DNA of 64,000 nt from Hylemonella gracilis (GTDB lineage: Bacteria; Pseudomonadota; Gammaproteobacteria; Burkholderiales; Burkholderiaceae_C), in the NCBI RefSeq assembly GCF_004328645.1, contig NZ_CP031395.1:3559501-3623500 (forward strand). The letters run 5' to 3'. This document shows, in pieces, positions 26,011-35,709 of the stretch (position 1 is the first letter of the stretch; the number at the start of each line of letters is the position of its first letter). Under the pieces are notes generated by a model. It did not search any database. It was not told the DNA's origin and was given only the letters and a program-made list of their open reading frames with translations. The position numbers were made by a program, and so were the translations under genes.

Positions 26011-27459
26011 ATGAAACGATTGCATTATTCCCTGCTGCCACTGGCCGCGGCCCTGCTGCTGGCAGGCTGCGCCAGCGAGGTCACGACACCCGCCACGGTG
26101 GACACACCGCCGCTGTTCAAGGAAATCCAGGAGCACTGGACCACCGCCGAACCCGCCGAAGCCCGCGACCGCGGTGACTGGTGGAAGGTTTTCCAGGACC
26201 CCGTGCTCGACGAGCTGATCGCGCGCGCGGCCGCCCGCAACACCGACGTCCAACTGGCCGCTGCGCGCCTGACCCAGGCACGCGCCCTGGTGCAAGGCGC
26301 GCAGGCCGACCGCATGCCGCAGGTTGGCGCGGGGGTGGGCGCCAACCGCAGCGCGGGTACCTACACAACGGGTGACACCTCGCCCGCCACCCTGGTGCAG
26401 GGCGGCGCCAGCATCTCCTACGAAGTGGACCTGTTCGGTCGGCTGGCACGTGCACGGGACGCGGCCGGTCTGGACGCCCAGGCCCGCGCAGCACTGCTGC
26501 AAAGCACCCAGCTGCTGGTGCAAGCCGAAGTGACCCAGACCTATCTGGCCCTGCGCGCCGCCGACACCGAGCACGCGCTGGTGCGCGACACAGCCAGCGC
26601 CTACGCCGACACCCTGCGCCTGACCCAACGCCGTTACGAAGCCGGCGACGTGGCCGAGCTCGACGTGATCCGCATCCAGACGGAACTGGCCGCCACCGAG
26701 GCCGAGGTGCATGCCGTCCGCCGCAGCCGCGCCGAACTCGAACACGCTCTGGCCGTGTTGGTGGGTGAGCCAGCCTCAGGCTTCACGCTGGCGCCGGCGA
26801 ACAGCACCACCGTGCTGCCGCTCATCCCTGCCGGGATACCCGCCACCGTGCTCGCGCGCCGGCCCGACGTCACGGCTGCGCAGGCTACGCTGCTGGCGGC
26901 GCAGGCCCGCGTGGGCGTGGCCAAGGCGGCCTGGTTCCCGAGCATCGCACTGACCGCGGACGCCGGCTACGCCTCACCGGATCTGGGAGACCTGTTCCGT
27001 TGGTCAACGCGGGCCTGGGCAGTCGGCGCGCTGGCCTCCGTGCCCCTGTTCGATGGCGGCCGGCGTGAAGCGGGCGTGCGCAGTGCCGAAGCGCAACTGG
27101 ACGCGGCCGCGGCCAGCTACCGCCAGCAGGTGCTCAACGCCCTGCGCGAGGTGGAAGACCAGCTGTCGGCGCTGCGCCTGCTGCAGGAGCAGTCGCAAGC
27201 CCAAGGTCGCGCGGTGAGCGCCGCGCAACGCGCCAGCGCCATTTCGGAAACACGCTACCGCAACGGCCTCGTGAGCCAGCTGGAACTGTTGGACGCGCGC
27301 CGCAACGAGCTGCTCAACCGGCGCCAGGCCCAGCGTGTCGAAACCAGCCAGCGCCAAGCGACGGTGCGCCTGATCCGCGCGCTCGGCGGCGGCTGGGACG
27401 CCGCGCCGCTGAAGCCTTTGACACCGGTGCAAGTCTCGGCGCGTGGCGAGGCGTCCTAA
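26011..27459 (+). CDS. outer-membrane efflux channel lipoprotein (OprN/NodT family)
   Basis: 482 aa. Lipoprotein signal with lipobox LLLAGC (Cys near residue 22). Two internally similar halves of the TolC/OprM fold: the DWWKVFQDPVLDELIARAAARNTDVQLAAARL segment and the repeat-like RRPDVTAAQATLLAAQARVGVAKAAWFPSIALTADAGYAS. It forms the trimeric outer-membrane exit duct. The ATG lies 12 bp after the pump stop, so the three genes form one operon. Confidence 0.93.
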   Translation: MKRLHYSLLPLAAALLLAGCASEVTTPATVDTPPLFKEIQEHWTTAEPAEARDRGDWWKVFQDPVLDELIARAAARNTDVQLAAARLTQARALVQGAQADRMPQVGAGVGANRSAGTYTTGDTSPATLVQGGASISYEVDLFGRLARARDAAGLDAQARAALLQSTQLLVQAEVTQTYLALRAADTEHALVRDTASAYADTLRLTQRRYEAGDVAELDVIRIQTELAATEAEVHAVRRSRAELEHALAVLVGEPASGFTLAPANSTTVLPLIPAGIPATVLARRPDVTAAQATLLAAQARVGVAKAAWFPSIALTADAGYASPDLGDLFRWSTRAWAVGALASVPLFDGGRREAGVRSAEAQLDAAAASYRQQVLNALREVEDQLSALRLLQEQSQAQGRAVSAAQRASAISETRYRNGLVSQLELLDARRNELLNRRQAQRVETSQRQATVRLIRALGGGWDAAPLKPLTPVQVSARGEAS

Positions 27460-27524
27460 GCGGCCTCTCAGTGGGAGTGGGTCCGGAGGATGACGTAGGC
27501 AGTCAGGTTGAACCGCCCCGGCTT

Positions 27525-28345
27525 TGAACTGACCCCCAGAAGTTGGACGAACTTCAAGGGGTTTGATGAAGAAGTACAAAACGGAGTTCAAGCGTGAGGT
27601 CGGCAAGAGCTTTTTGGCCGGCAAAGGCGGAGCGAAGCTCTTGGCGCGGCAGTGGGCAGTGCCAGAGGAGAAGATCCGCACCTGGGTGAGCCACTACCGC
27701 CTGCATGGCATCGACGGGTTGCGGCCCAAGCGCAGCGCGTACAGTGCGCAGTTCAAGTTGCAGGTGCTGTCCCGTCAGGACCGTGAACGGCTTTCGAGCC
27801 GCCAGGTAGCGGCGGTCTACGACATCCGCAATCCCAATAAGGTGAACGAGCGGCTGCCCGCGGAGGTGACGTACCTAAAAAAATTTCAAGCCTTGATCCG
27901 GTCAAAGAGATCAGCTGCGCCGACAAAGCGCGCCTGATCACCGGGTTGAGGCCTGCCTACAAGCTGGCGGACCTGCTGCAGATAGCAGGCCTTGCGCGCG
28001 GCACCTTCCACTGCCAGTGCCAGACGCTCCAGCGTTCCGAACGGCCGGGCGACATGGAGGCCGAGATCCGCGCCGTCTATGACACGCACAAGGGCCGCTA
28101 CGGCTACAGAAGAATCACGGCAGCGCTGTGCAGATCAATGGCGGCCCCCGTCAACCACAAGTGCGTGCAGCGTCTGATGCAGAAGATGGGGTTGCGCGCG
28201 TTGATCAGGGCGAAGAAGCGTTCCGGGAATGTCTCGGGCATGAGCGATGCTCACGTGCCCAATGTCCTGCAGCGTGACTTCTTCGCGAAGGCTCTCAACC
28301 AGAAGTGGGTCACTGATGTCACCGAATTCAACGTGAATGACTGGT
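27525..28345 (+). mobile_element. degenerate IS3-family (IS150-like) insertion sequence
   Basis: The left end resembles IS3-family termini (TGAACTGACCCCCAGAAGTTGG at about 27525). It contains an orfA-like frame (from 27566) and an orfB-like frame shifted by -1, joined at a run of seven A (27877-27883), the usual slippery site of IS3 elements. OrfA lacks roughly 40-50 internal residues between YDIRNPN and the YLKKFQALI end, and OrfB loses similarity after NQKWVTDVTEFNV, so the catalytic core with the last DDE residues is gone. No right terminal repeat is seen. The element is dead. Confidence 0.85.
27566..28345 (+). pseudogene. IS3-family transposase orfAB remnant
   Basis: The orfA part (27566-27937) encodes a helix-turn-helix domain (MKKYKTEFKREVGKSFLAGKGG; KIRTWVSHYRLHGIDGLRPK). 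The orfB part (about 27890-28345) shows HTH_21 and start-of-rve features: HKGRYGYRRITAALC, LMQKMGLRALIRAKKR, and NQKWVTDVTEF with the first catalytic Asp. The sequence then departs from the family into unrelated residues up to a stop at 28497. Internal deletion in orfA and loss of the rest of orfB make it non-functional. Confidence 0.85.
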
Positions 28346-28641
28346 CCTCCCCATGTTGGCCTATCTTGTTTGCAGGCGCGCAGCCGGGCAGTCCGAAGCA
28401 ACTGAGACCATCCTTTGACGCTGTCCCCGGACAGCCACTTTTGATAGGTACGTCTACGGGGGGCAAGTCGCCGGGGCAATTTAGCTGCACCTGCTGAGCT
28501 CCGCTCTGTTCGCAGCAAGCGGCAGCCTGTACGGACTGCGGTCCAGGGGTAGGAGTCGCCCTACCCGTGCCATCCTAATCCGACAATCGAACCGACTGAG
28601 TCCGATGGCGGGTCACGCCTTGCGCCGGCACTATTGCGGCC
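28346..28641. other. scar sequence next to the IS remnant
   Basis: About 295 bases between the break in the transposase and the receiver-domain gene. Nothing here matches a gene I recognise. It may hold fragments of a second element or the original flank of the insertion. The last 60 bases carry the promoter region of the receiver gene. Confidence 0.4.
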
Positions 28642-29013
28642 ATGAAGATTCTTATCGTTGATCACTCCGAACTCATCCGCTTCCGACTGACCCGGCAGCT
28701 CTGGACCACACCCGGTATCGGACAAGTCATTGCCGTTGCGGATTGCCTGCAGGCGCTGCGTCTGCTTGGGTATATGCAACCGGCACTGATGGTGCTGGAC
28801 CCGCAACTGCCGGACGGTGACGTCGTCCATCTGATCCCGCAGTTCAAGAGCAACTACAAGGATCTGAAGGTGGTCGTGCTCACCAATGTCTCCACCGACT
28901 ACAACCGCCAGCGCTGCCTGCAGGCGGGCGCCGACTGGTTCTTCGACAAATCCACCGAATTCGAGCAGCTGCTCCAACTGTCCGACTCCACAACTCTCCA
29001 GAGAACCCCGTGA
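28642..29013 (+). CDS. stand-alone response-regulator receiver domain protein
   Basis: 123 aa, only a CheY-like receiver domain and no output domain. The phosphoacceptor is Asp53 (MVLDPQLPDGD), the switch Thr is T81 (VVLTN) and the conserved Lys is K103 (FFDKS). The N-terminal acidic pair that binds magnesium is reduced to Asp7-His8 (IVDHSE) where most receivers have two acids, so phosphorylation may be weakened. No histidine kinase is nearby. It sits between the IS remnant and the second efflux operon. Partner unknown. Confidence 0.85.
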   Translation: MKILIVDHSELIRFRLTRQLWTTPGIGQVIAVADCLQALRLLGYMQPALMVLDPQLPDGDVVHLIPQFKSNYKDLKVVVLTNVSTDYNRQRCLQAGADWFFDKSTEFEQLLQLSDSTTLQRTP

Positions 29014-29133
29014 GCACTGTCCTGAGTCCGCGCGTGCAGGCAATCCGACTTCAGTGACGTACAGGCCGCGACGGCCGTCTTTGCTTACTGCATCTTATTT
29101 CCGACTGAAATAGTCTGGATTTAAAAACAAATA

Positions 29134-29149
29134 GAATGAACGTTCATTC
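29134..29149. promoter_or_regulatory. perfect 16-bp palindrome, probable TetR operator of the second RND operon
   Basis: GAATGAACGTTCATTC at 29134-29149 is fully self-complementary and overlaps a possible -10 hexamer TAGAAT (29132-29137), 58 bp before the adaptor start. Palindromes of this size and placement are typical targets of AcrR/TtgR-type repressors, and a TetR-family gene ends the same operon. Confidence 0.7.
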
Positions 29150-29207
29150 AATTTCTGAAACCACCCCATCCACCTCTTTTCCCCGCCCTTTTCCTTCAAG
29201 GCCTTGT

Positions 29208-30398
29208 ATGCAAACCCGCCCCAACACCCGTCCCACCTCCCTGTTGAGCGCCATCGCCCTGGCGACGGCTTTTCTCATTTCCGGCTGTTCGCCCAGCCAG
29301 GGAGGCGAACACCAGGGGCAAGGCGGCGCCCACGCGCCCGTGGTCGAGGTTCTCGCCGTCCGGGCCCAGGATGTCGTGCTCACCAGCGAGCTGGCCGGGC
29401 GCACCGCGCCCTATCTGATTGCCGAAGTGCGGCCGCAGGTCTCGGGCTTGATCCAGGCGCGCAACTTCAGCGAAGGCGGCGAAGTCCAAGCGGGCCAGAC
29501 CCTCTATCAGATCGAGGCAGCGCGTTATGAGTCCGCCTTGGACAGCGCGAAGGCCAATCTGGCCAAGGCCGAGGCCAATCTGACGTCCACGGGCCTGCGC
29601 GCTTCCCGCTACGAAGAATTGGCCGCCATCGAGGCCGTCAGCAAGCAGGCCCGGGACGACGCACGGGCCGCACTCAAGCAGGCTGAGGCCGAAGTCCTAT
29701 CTGCCCGAGCCCAGGTGCGGGCGGCCGAGATTGACCTGGCCTACACCCGCGTCAACGCACCCATCTCGGGTCGCATCGGCCGCTCCAGTGTCACGCCGGG
29801 GGCCCTGGTCACCGCCAACCAGAGCAACACCCTGGTCACGGTGCAGCAGCTCGACCCCATCTACGTCGACCTGACCCAGTCCAGCACCGAACTGATGCAC
29901 CTGCAGAAGGATCTGGCCGCAGGTCGTGTCAAGTCCCAGGGCCAAAGTAAGGTCCAACTTCTGCTGGAGGATGGCAGCACCTACGCGCATGCCGGCAAGC
30001 TGCAGTTCTCCGAGGTCTCGGTGGATCCAGCCACCGGCACGGTGACGTTGCGCGCCGTCTTCCCCAACCCCCAGCGCGAGTTGCTGCCGGGCATGTATGT
30101 CCGTGCCGTGATCGAGAAGGGCGTGAGCCAGCAATCCATCGTGGTGCCGCAAAAAGCCGTGAGTCGTGATGCCACGGGCAAGGCCACGGTCATGACGGTG
30201 GGCGCGGACGGCACCGTGCAACCCCGCCCGGTCGCGATCGGCCAGTCGCTGGGCAACAACTGGCTCGTCACGGCCGGTCTCCAGGGCGGCGAGAACGTGA
30301 TCGTCGAAGGTCTGCAGGCAGTTCAGCCCGGCATGGCCGTGCAGGCCACCGTGTGGCAGACCGACGCCGTGCAAAAGACCGCGCAGGCCACGCGCTGA
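29208..30398 (+). CDS. RND efflux periplasmic adaptor lipoprotein (AcrA/MexA-like)
   Basis: 396 aa from the ATG at 29208; an upstream ATG at 29136 in frame lies within the operator and is unlikely. Lipoprotein signal with lipobox LISGC (Cys near 27), so it is anchored in the inner membrane. Lipoyl half-motifs are VRPQVSGLIQARNFSEGGEVQAGQ and YTRVNAPISGRIGRSSVTPGALV, bracketing a coiled-coil hairpin. The beta-barrel pattern LLPGMYVRAVIEKGVSQQSIVVPQKAV is typical of AcrA. It couples pump and channel. First gene of the second adaptor-pump-channel operon; 21 bp precede the pump gene. Confidence 0.94.
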   Translation: MQTRPNTRPTSLLSAIALATAFLISGCSPSQGGEHQGQGGAHAPVVEVLAVRAQDVVLTSELAGRTAPYLIAEVRPQVSGLIQARNFSEGGEVQAGQTLYQIEAARYESALDSAKANLAKAEANLTSTGLRASRYEELAAIEAVSKQARDDARAALKQAEAEVLSARAQVRAAEIDLAYTRVNAPISGRIGRSSVTPGALVTANQSNTLVTVQQLDPIYVDLTQSSTELMHLQKDLAAGRVKSQGQSKVQLLLEDGSTYAHAGKLQFSEVSVDPATGTVTLRAVFPNPQRELLPGMYVRAVIEKGVSQQSIVVPQKAVSRDATGKATVMTVGADGTVQPRPVAIGQSLGNNWLVTAGLQGGENVIVEGLQAVQPGMAVQATVWQTDAVQKTAQATR

Positions 30399-30419
30399 AC
30401 CTAGATAAGGAACCTGACC

Positions 30420-33400
30420 ATGTCGCGCCTCTTCATCGACAGACCCATCTTCGCGTGGGTGCTGGCCATCGTCGTCATGCTCGCGGGTGGGCTCGCCATC
30501 CGTAGCTTGCCCATCTCGCAATACCCGCAGATCGCACCGCCCCAGGTGTCCATCAATGCCAGCTACCCGGGCGCCTCCGCCAAGACGCTTGAAGACACGG
30601 TGACCCAGGTCATCGAGCAGAAGATGAAGGGCATCGATGGCCTGACCTACATCACCTCTACCGGCGACTCCAGCGGCAGCGCCTCCATCGCACTGACCTT
30701 TGCCGCCGGGACCGACCCTGACATCGCCCAGGTGCAGGTGCAGAACAAGCTGCAGGTCGCCATGCCCCTGCTGCCGCAGGAAGTGCAGCGCCAGGGCGTT
30801 CAGGTCGCCAAGTCGACCGTGAACTTCCTCATGGTGCTGGGCTTCGTCTCCGAAGATGGCAGCATGGACCAGACGGACCTGTCCGACTACGTGTCGTCGA
30901 ACATCGTGGACGCGCTGAGCCGGGTGGAAGGCGTGGGTGAAGTCCAGCTCTTCGGCGCCCAGTACGCCATGCGGATCTGGCTGGACCCGAACAAGCTCAA
31001 CCAGTACAAGCTGACACCGGCCGACATCGTCGCCGCCATCCAGGCGCAGAACGCCCAGGTGTCGGCCGGTCAGATCGGCGCCGCGCCTTCGCGGGCCGGC
31101 CAACAAATCAACGCCACCATCACCGCGCAGACCCGCCTGCAGACGCCTGCCCAGTTCGAGGCCATCCTCGTCAAGAGCCAGGTGGATGGCGCCCAAGTGC
31201 GCCTGCGCGACGTGGCCCGTGTCGAGATGGGCGCGGAGAGCTATGCCACCGTCTCGCGCTACAACGGCAAGCCGGCCGCCGGCGTAGCCATCAAGCTGGC
31301 CGCGGGCGCCAATGCCCTGTCCACCGCCAAGGCGGTGGAGGCGGCGCTGCAGGATCTGCAAAACTTCATGCCCGCCGGCATGAAGGCCGTGGTGCCTTAT
31401 GACACGACGCCCTTCGTCGAAGTCTCGATCCACGAAGTGGTCAAGACCCTGGCCGAAGCCATCCTGCTGGTCTTCCTGGTGATGTACCTCTTCCTGCAGA
31501 ACTTCCGCGCCACGCTGATCCCGACCATCGCCGTGCCTGTCGTGCTGCTGGGCACCTTCGGGGTCATGGCGGTGGCGGGCTTCTCGATCAACACCCTGAC
31601 CATGTTCGGCCTGGTGCTGGCCATCGGCCTGCTGGTGGACGACGCCATCGTGGTGGTCGAGAACGTCGAACGGGTGATGGCCGAGGAAGGGCTCTCGCCC
31701 AAGGAAGCCACGCGCAAGTCCATGGGCCAGATCTCTGGCGCCCTGGTGGGCATCGCCATGGTGCTGTCGGCCGTGTTCATTCCCATGGCCTTCTTCGGCG
31801 GCTCCACCGGCGTGATCTACCGCCAGTTCTCCATCACCATCGTCTCGGCCATGGTGCTGTCGGTGCTGGTGGCCATGGTACTGACGCCCGCCTTGTGCGC
31901 GACGCTGCTCAAGCCGGTCGATGCCTCGCACCAGGCGCAGCGACCCGGATTCTTCGGGTGGTTCAACCGCAGCTTTGACAACGCCACCAGCCGCTACCAG
32001 CGTTTCGTGGAACGTCTGTTGGGCAAGCGCGGGCGCACCATGCTGCTCTACGGCGTGCTGGTCGTCGGCATGTCCGTGCTCTTTCTGCGCCTGCCCTCCT
32101 CCTTCCTGCCCGAGGAAGACCAGGGCATCCTGTTCTCCATGGTCCAGTTGCCGGCCAACGCCACGCAGGAACGCACGCTCAAGGTGGTGGAGCGCGTCGA
32201 GCAGCATTTCCTCGAAACCGAAAAGGACAACGTCCAATCCGTCTTCTCGGTCGCCGGTTTCAGCTTCGCCGGTCAGGGTGAGAACATGGCCATCGCCTTC
32301 GTCCGGCTCAAGGACTGGAGCGAACGCCCCAGCCCTCTGCAAAGCGTGCAGGCCATCGCCGGCCGCGCCATGGGCAGCTTCATGCAGTTCCGCGACGCCA
32401 TGGTCTTCGCCTTCGCGCCTCCCGCCGTGATCGAACTGGGCAACGCCACCGGTTTCAGTGTCTATCTGCAGGACCGTGCCGGCCTCGGCCACGAAGCGTT
32501 GATGAATGCGCGCAATCAGTTCCTCGGCATGGCGGCCCAGCACCCCGACCTCGTGGGCGTGCGCCCCAACGGTCTGGAAGATTCACCGCAGCTGCGCCTG
32601 GACATCGACCACGCCAAGGCCTCCGCGCTCGGCGTCTCGGTGGCCGACATCAACGCCATGCTCTCCACCGCCTGGGGCAGTGCCTATGTCAACGACTTCG
32701 TCGACCGCGGCCGCGTCAAGCGCGTCTACATCCAGGCCGACGTCAAGTTCCGAATGCAGCCGGAAGACCTGAACACCTGGCGCGTCAAGAACAATGCCGG
32801 TCAGATGGTGCCCTTCTCGGCCTTCGGCAGCGCCCGCTGGGAAATGGGTTCGCCCCGGTTGGAGCGCTACAACGGCCTGCCCGCCCTTGAACTTGCCGGC
32901 CAGGCCGCGCCAGGCAAGAGCTCGGGCGCCGCCATGCAGGCCGTCGAGGAGATCGCCGCCAAGCTGCCCCCCGGCGTGGGCATCGCCTGGACCGGCCTGT
33001 CCTACCAGGAGCGCCTCTCCGGCTCGCAAGCTCCCGCGCTCTACGCCCTGTCGCTGCTGGTGGTCTTCCTCTGCCTCGCCGCGCTGTATGAGAGCTGGTC
33101 CGTTCCGGTCGCGGTCATGCTGGTCGTCCCGCTGGGAGTGATCGGCGCGCTGCTGGCGGCCAGCCTGCGCGGACTGTCCAACGACGTCTACTTCCAGGTC
33201 GGCCTGCTCACCACCATCGGTCTCGGGGCGAAAAACGCGATCCTGATCGTCGAGTTCGCCAAGGAGCAGATGGAACATGGCAAGACCCTGATCAAAGCCA
33301 CCCTGGAAGCCGTGCGCCTGCGCCTGCGCCCCATCCTCATGACCTCACTGGCCTTTGCGCTGGGCGTGCTGCCCCTGGCCCTGGCCAGCGGTGCGGGTGC

Positions 33401-33560
33401 CGGCAGCCAGAACGCCATTGGCACCGGTGTGCTGGGTGGCGTGATCGCCGCCACGGTGCTGGGTATCTTCTTTGTCCCCGTGTTCTTTGTGGTCGTGAAG
33501 ACGCTGTTCCCGGGCAAGACGGCCCTGGAACACAGCCTGCGCATCCCCACGCAACAATGA
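30420..33560 (+). CDS. RND multidrug efflux pump, inner-membrane subunit (AcrB/MexB-like)
   Basis: 1046 aa, the size of AcrB. N-terminus [21 protein letters not shown], proton-relay DD in [18 protein letters not shown] (helix 4) and the relay Lys in [15 protein letters not shown] (helix 10) are all present. The [15 protein letters not shown] segment of the porter domain is strongly AcrB/MexB-like and differs from the other pump in this window, so the two are different subfamilies and not a recent duplication. It exports diverse hydrophobic compounds from the periplasm and inner membrane. Its stop overlaps the next frame's upstream ATG. Confidence 0.95.
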   Translation: MSRLFIDRPIFAWVLAIVVMLAGGLAIRSLPISQYPQIAPPQVSINASYPGASAKTLEDTVTQVIEQKMKGIDGLTYITSTGDSSGSASIALTFAAGTDPDIAQVQVQNKLQVAMPLLPQEVQRQGVQVAKSTVNFLMVLGFVSEDGSMDQTDLSDYVSSNIVDALSRVEGVGEVQLFGAQYAMRIWLDPNKLNQYKLTPADIVAAIQAQNAQVSAGQIGAAPSRAGQQINATITAQTRLQTPAQFEAILVKSQVDGAQVRLRDVARVEMGAESYATVSRYNGKPAAGVAIKLAAGANALSTAKAVEAALQDLQNFMPAGMKAVVPYDTTPFVEVSIHEVVKTLAEAILLVFLVMYLFLQNFRATLIPTIAVPVVLLGTFGVMAVAGFSINTLTMFGLVLAIGLLVDDAIVVVENVERVMAEEGLSPKEATRKSMGQISGALVGIAMVLSAVFIPMAFFGGSTGVIYRQFSITIVSAMVLSVLVAMVLTPALCATLLKPVDASHQAQRPGFFGWFNRSFDNATSRYQRFVERLLGKRGRTMLLYGVLVVGMSVLFLRLPSSFLPEEDQGILFSMVQLPANATQERTLKVVERVEQHFLETEKDNVQSVFSVAGFSFAGQGENMAIAFVRLKDWSERPSPLQSVQAIAGRAMGSFMQFRDAMVFAFAPPAVIELGNATGFSVYLQDRAGLGHEALMNARNQFLGMAAQHPDLVGVRPNGLEDSPQLRLDIDHAKASALGVSVADINAMLSTAWGSAYVNDFVDRGRVKRVYIQADVKFRMQPEDLNTWRVKNNAGQMVPFSAFGSARWEMGSPRLERYNGLPALELAGQAAPGKSSGAAMQAVEEIAAKLPPGVGIAWTGLSYQERLSGSQAPALYALSLLVVFLCLAALYESWSVPVAVMLVVPLGVIGALLAASLRGLSNDVYFQVGLLTTIGLGAKNAILIVEFAKEQMEHGKTLIKATLEAVRLRLRPILMTSLAFALGVLPLALASGAGAGSQNAIGTGVLGGVIAATVLGIFFVPVFFVVVKTLFPGKTALEHSLRIPTQQ

Positions 33561-33571
33561 AGGAACCCCCC

Positions 33572-35044
33572 ATGCGCTCCTCTATGCCTCCCCTGCGCCT
33601 GCTCACCGCAGTCGCCGCTGCCGCCTTGCTGACGGCCTGTTCCACCCTGGCGCCCGACTACGAACGCCCCGTTTCGGTCGTGCCCGATACGTGGGCCGCG
33701 ACGCCGGCCGCGACCACGACGCCCAGCGACAGCGCCGCCGCTCCCGCGGTCGACACGCTGGGCTGGCAAGAGTTCATCGCTGACGACAAGCTGCGCAGCG
33801 TCATCGCGCTGTCGCTGCACAACAACCGCGACCTGCGCGTCTCCACCCTGAACGTCGAGCGCCTGCAGGCCCTCTACCAGGTGCAGCGTGCCGACCTCCT
33901 GCCGTCCGTCAACGCCGGCGTTGGTCAAAGCGCCCAGCGCCTGCCCGGTGATATCAACGGAACCGGGCAGTCCGTGCTCTCGCGCCAGTACAGCGGCACC
34001 GTGGGCATCAGCGCCTACGAACTCGACCTCTTCGGACGCGTGCGCAGCCTCAAGGACGCAGCCTTGCTGCAGTACCTGGCGACCGAGCAGGCACAGCGCA
34101 GCGCGCAGATTTCGCTGATCTCGCAGGTGTCCGTTGCCTACATGACGCTGGCCGCCGATCGCGAACGCCTCTCGCTGGCTGAACAAACACTGCAAAGCCG
34201 CCGGGAAACCCTGCGCCTGACTCAGCGCATGCATGAGCTGGGGGTGTCCTCCGCGCTGGACTTGCGCCAGGTGCAGAGCACCGTGGACTCCGCGCGCGCC
34301 GACGTCGCCAGCTACAGCAGCCTGGTGGCGCAAGACCTCAATGCCCTCACTGTTCTCGTCGGCACCCCGGTCGCCGCCGAATTGCTGCCGGTGGAAATTT
34401 CCCATGCCGCGCTCACGCTCACGCAAGACCTCGACGCAGGTCTGCCCTCGGGTGTGCTGCTGAACCGGCCCGATGTGCAGCAGGCGGAAAAAGCACTCGA
34501 AGCGGCCAACGCCAACATCGGCGCGGCACGGGCGGCCTTCTTTCCGAGCATCTCACTCACAGCCAGCGCCGGCTATGCCAGCACCGACCTGGACAATCTG
34601 TTCAAAAGCGGCCAGCAGTCTTGGAGCTTCCTGCCGCAGATCAACATTCCCATCTTCAGTGGTGGGCGCAACCGCGCCAACCTGCGTGTCTCGGAACTGG
34701 ACCGCGACATTGCCGTGGCTCAGTACGAAAAGGCCATCCAGTCCGCATTCCGGGAAGTATCCGACGCCTTGGCACAGCGCGCCACCGTTGGCGAGCTGAC
34801 AGCCGCTCAGCAAGCTTTGGCCGATTCCACGCAAGACGCCTTCCGCCTGGCCCGTGTCCGGTACGAAAAAGGCATCGACGACTACCTCAGCACACTCGAT
34901 GCCCAGCGCTCCAGCTACACGGCACAGCAAGCCCTGATCTCCGCGCGCTTGGCTCAGCAGGTCAACCGCATTACCGTCTACAAGGTGCTTGGCGGCGGCA
35001 GCCGCCAAGGCAAGGCAGTGGCGCCGGTCGTATCCAAGGGATAA
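33572..35044 (+). CDS. outer-membrane efflux channel lipoprotein (OprM-like)
   Basis: 490 aa from the ATG at 33572, which has AAGGAA eight bases upstream; the ATG at 33557 overlapping the pump stop is the alternative. Lipobox LLTAC near residue 22. OprM-type halves: LGWQEFIADDKLRSVIALSLHNNRDLRVSTLNVE and LNRPDVQQAEKALEAANANIGAARAAFFPSISLTASAGYAS, the latter a hallmark of NodT/OprM proteins. It forms the TolC-like trimeric channel for the preceding pump. Confidence 0.93.
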   Translation: MRSSMPPLRLLTAVAAAALLTACSTLAPDYERPVSVVPDTWAATPAATTTPSDSAAAPAVDTLGWQEFIADDKLRSVIALSLHNNRDLRVSTLNVERLQALYQVQRADLLPSVNAGVGQSAQRLPGDINGTGQSVLSRQYSGTVGISAYELDLFGRVRSLKDAALLQYLATEQAQRSAQISLISQVSVAYMTLAADRERLSLAEQTLQSRRETLRLTQRMHELGVSSALDLRQVQSTVDSARADVASYSSLVAQDLNALTVLVGTPVAAELLPVEISHAALTLTQDLDAGLPSGVLLNRPDVQQAEKALEAANANIGAARAAFFPSISLTASAGYASTDLDNLFKSGQQSWSFLPQINIPIFSGGRNRANLRVSELDRDIAVAQYEKAIQSAFREVSDALAQRATVGELTAAQQALADSTQDAFRLARVRYEKGIDDYLSTLDAQRSSYTAQQALISARLAQQVNRITVYKVLGGGSRQGKAVAPVVSKG

Positions 35045-35058
35045 TTCGCGGGCCTACC

Positions 35059-35667
35059 ATGAGCTCCACGCCACAGACACGAACCAACGAACGCTCGCAC
35101 GACCGCCGTCAACAAATCCTGGAGGCGGCGGCGGAATGCGTCCGACGCAGCGGATTTCATGGTGCCAGCATGGCCACCATCGCCAAGACGGCGCAAATGA
35201 GCCCCGGGCACATCTATAACCTGTTCGAGAACAAGGACGAGATCATCGCCGCCCTCGTCGAGCGCGACCGCGACGAGATCATGCGCAACATCTCGGAAAG
35301 CGAACAGTCGGCAGATCTCGTCATCGACATGATCGGCTGGCTCGAAAGAACCATCGAAGACATCACTCAGATCGCCGACGTCGCCCTCAGCATCGAGGTG
35401 CTGGCTGAAGCCTGCCGCAACCCCAAGCTGGCGGCGGTGGTGCAGGCCAGCGAACGTGTCATCCTGGAACGCGCTGCCGCCTACGTGCGCAAAGCCCTGA
35501 GCGAGCGAGGGGTCCATTTGAGCGACGACGAGATCATCGCCCGCGCCACCGTCATCAGCGCGCTGTTCAACGGCCTGATGAACCAGAGCATCGCGCTGCC
35601 CCATATGAACAAGGCCGCGGTGACTCAGGTCATCCGACAAGTGATGCGCCAGTTGCTGACCGCCTGA
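35059..35667 (+). CDS. TetR/AcrR-family transcriptional regulator
   Basis: 202 aa. N-terminal helix-turn-helix (RRQQILEAAAECVRRSGFHGASMATIAKTAQMSPGHIYNLFENKDEIIAALV, residues about 16-65) followed by a helical ligand-binding domain. It starts 14 bp after the channel gene and probably shares the efflux transcript, forming an autoregulatory loop through the palindrome at 29134-29149. Placement at the end of the operon is less common than the divergent acrR layout. Confidence 0.92.
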   Translation: MSSTPQTRTNERSHDRRQQILEAAAECVRRSGFHGASMATIAKTAQMSPGHIYNLFENKDEIIAALVERDRDEIMRNISESEQSADLVIDMIGWLERTIEDITQIADVALSIEVLAEACRNPKLAAVVQASERVILERAAAYVRKALSERGVHLSDDEIIARATVISALFNGLMNQSIALPHMNKAAVTQVIRQVMRQLLTA

Positions 35668-35709
35668 ACCGCGGCTCCAGCCGCCTCGCTGCGCAAGGCG
35701 GGCAAGCGC

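Noticed and set aside
29697..32543. A 948-codon open frame on the minus strand opposite the second RND operon.
   Set aside because: It mirrors the coding frame of the AcrA/AcrB-like genes and has the His/Gln/Gly/Asp-rich composition typical of antisense shadows in GC-rich DNA; no domain is visible.
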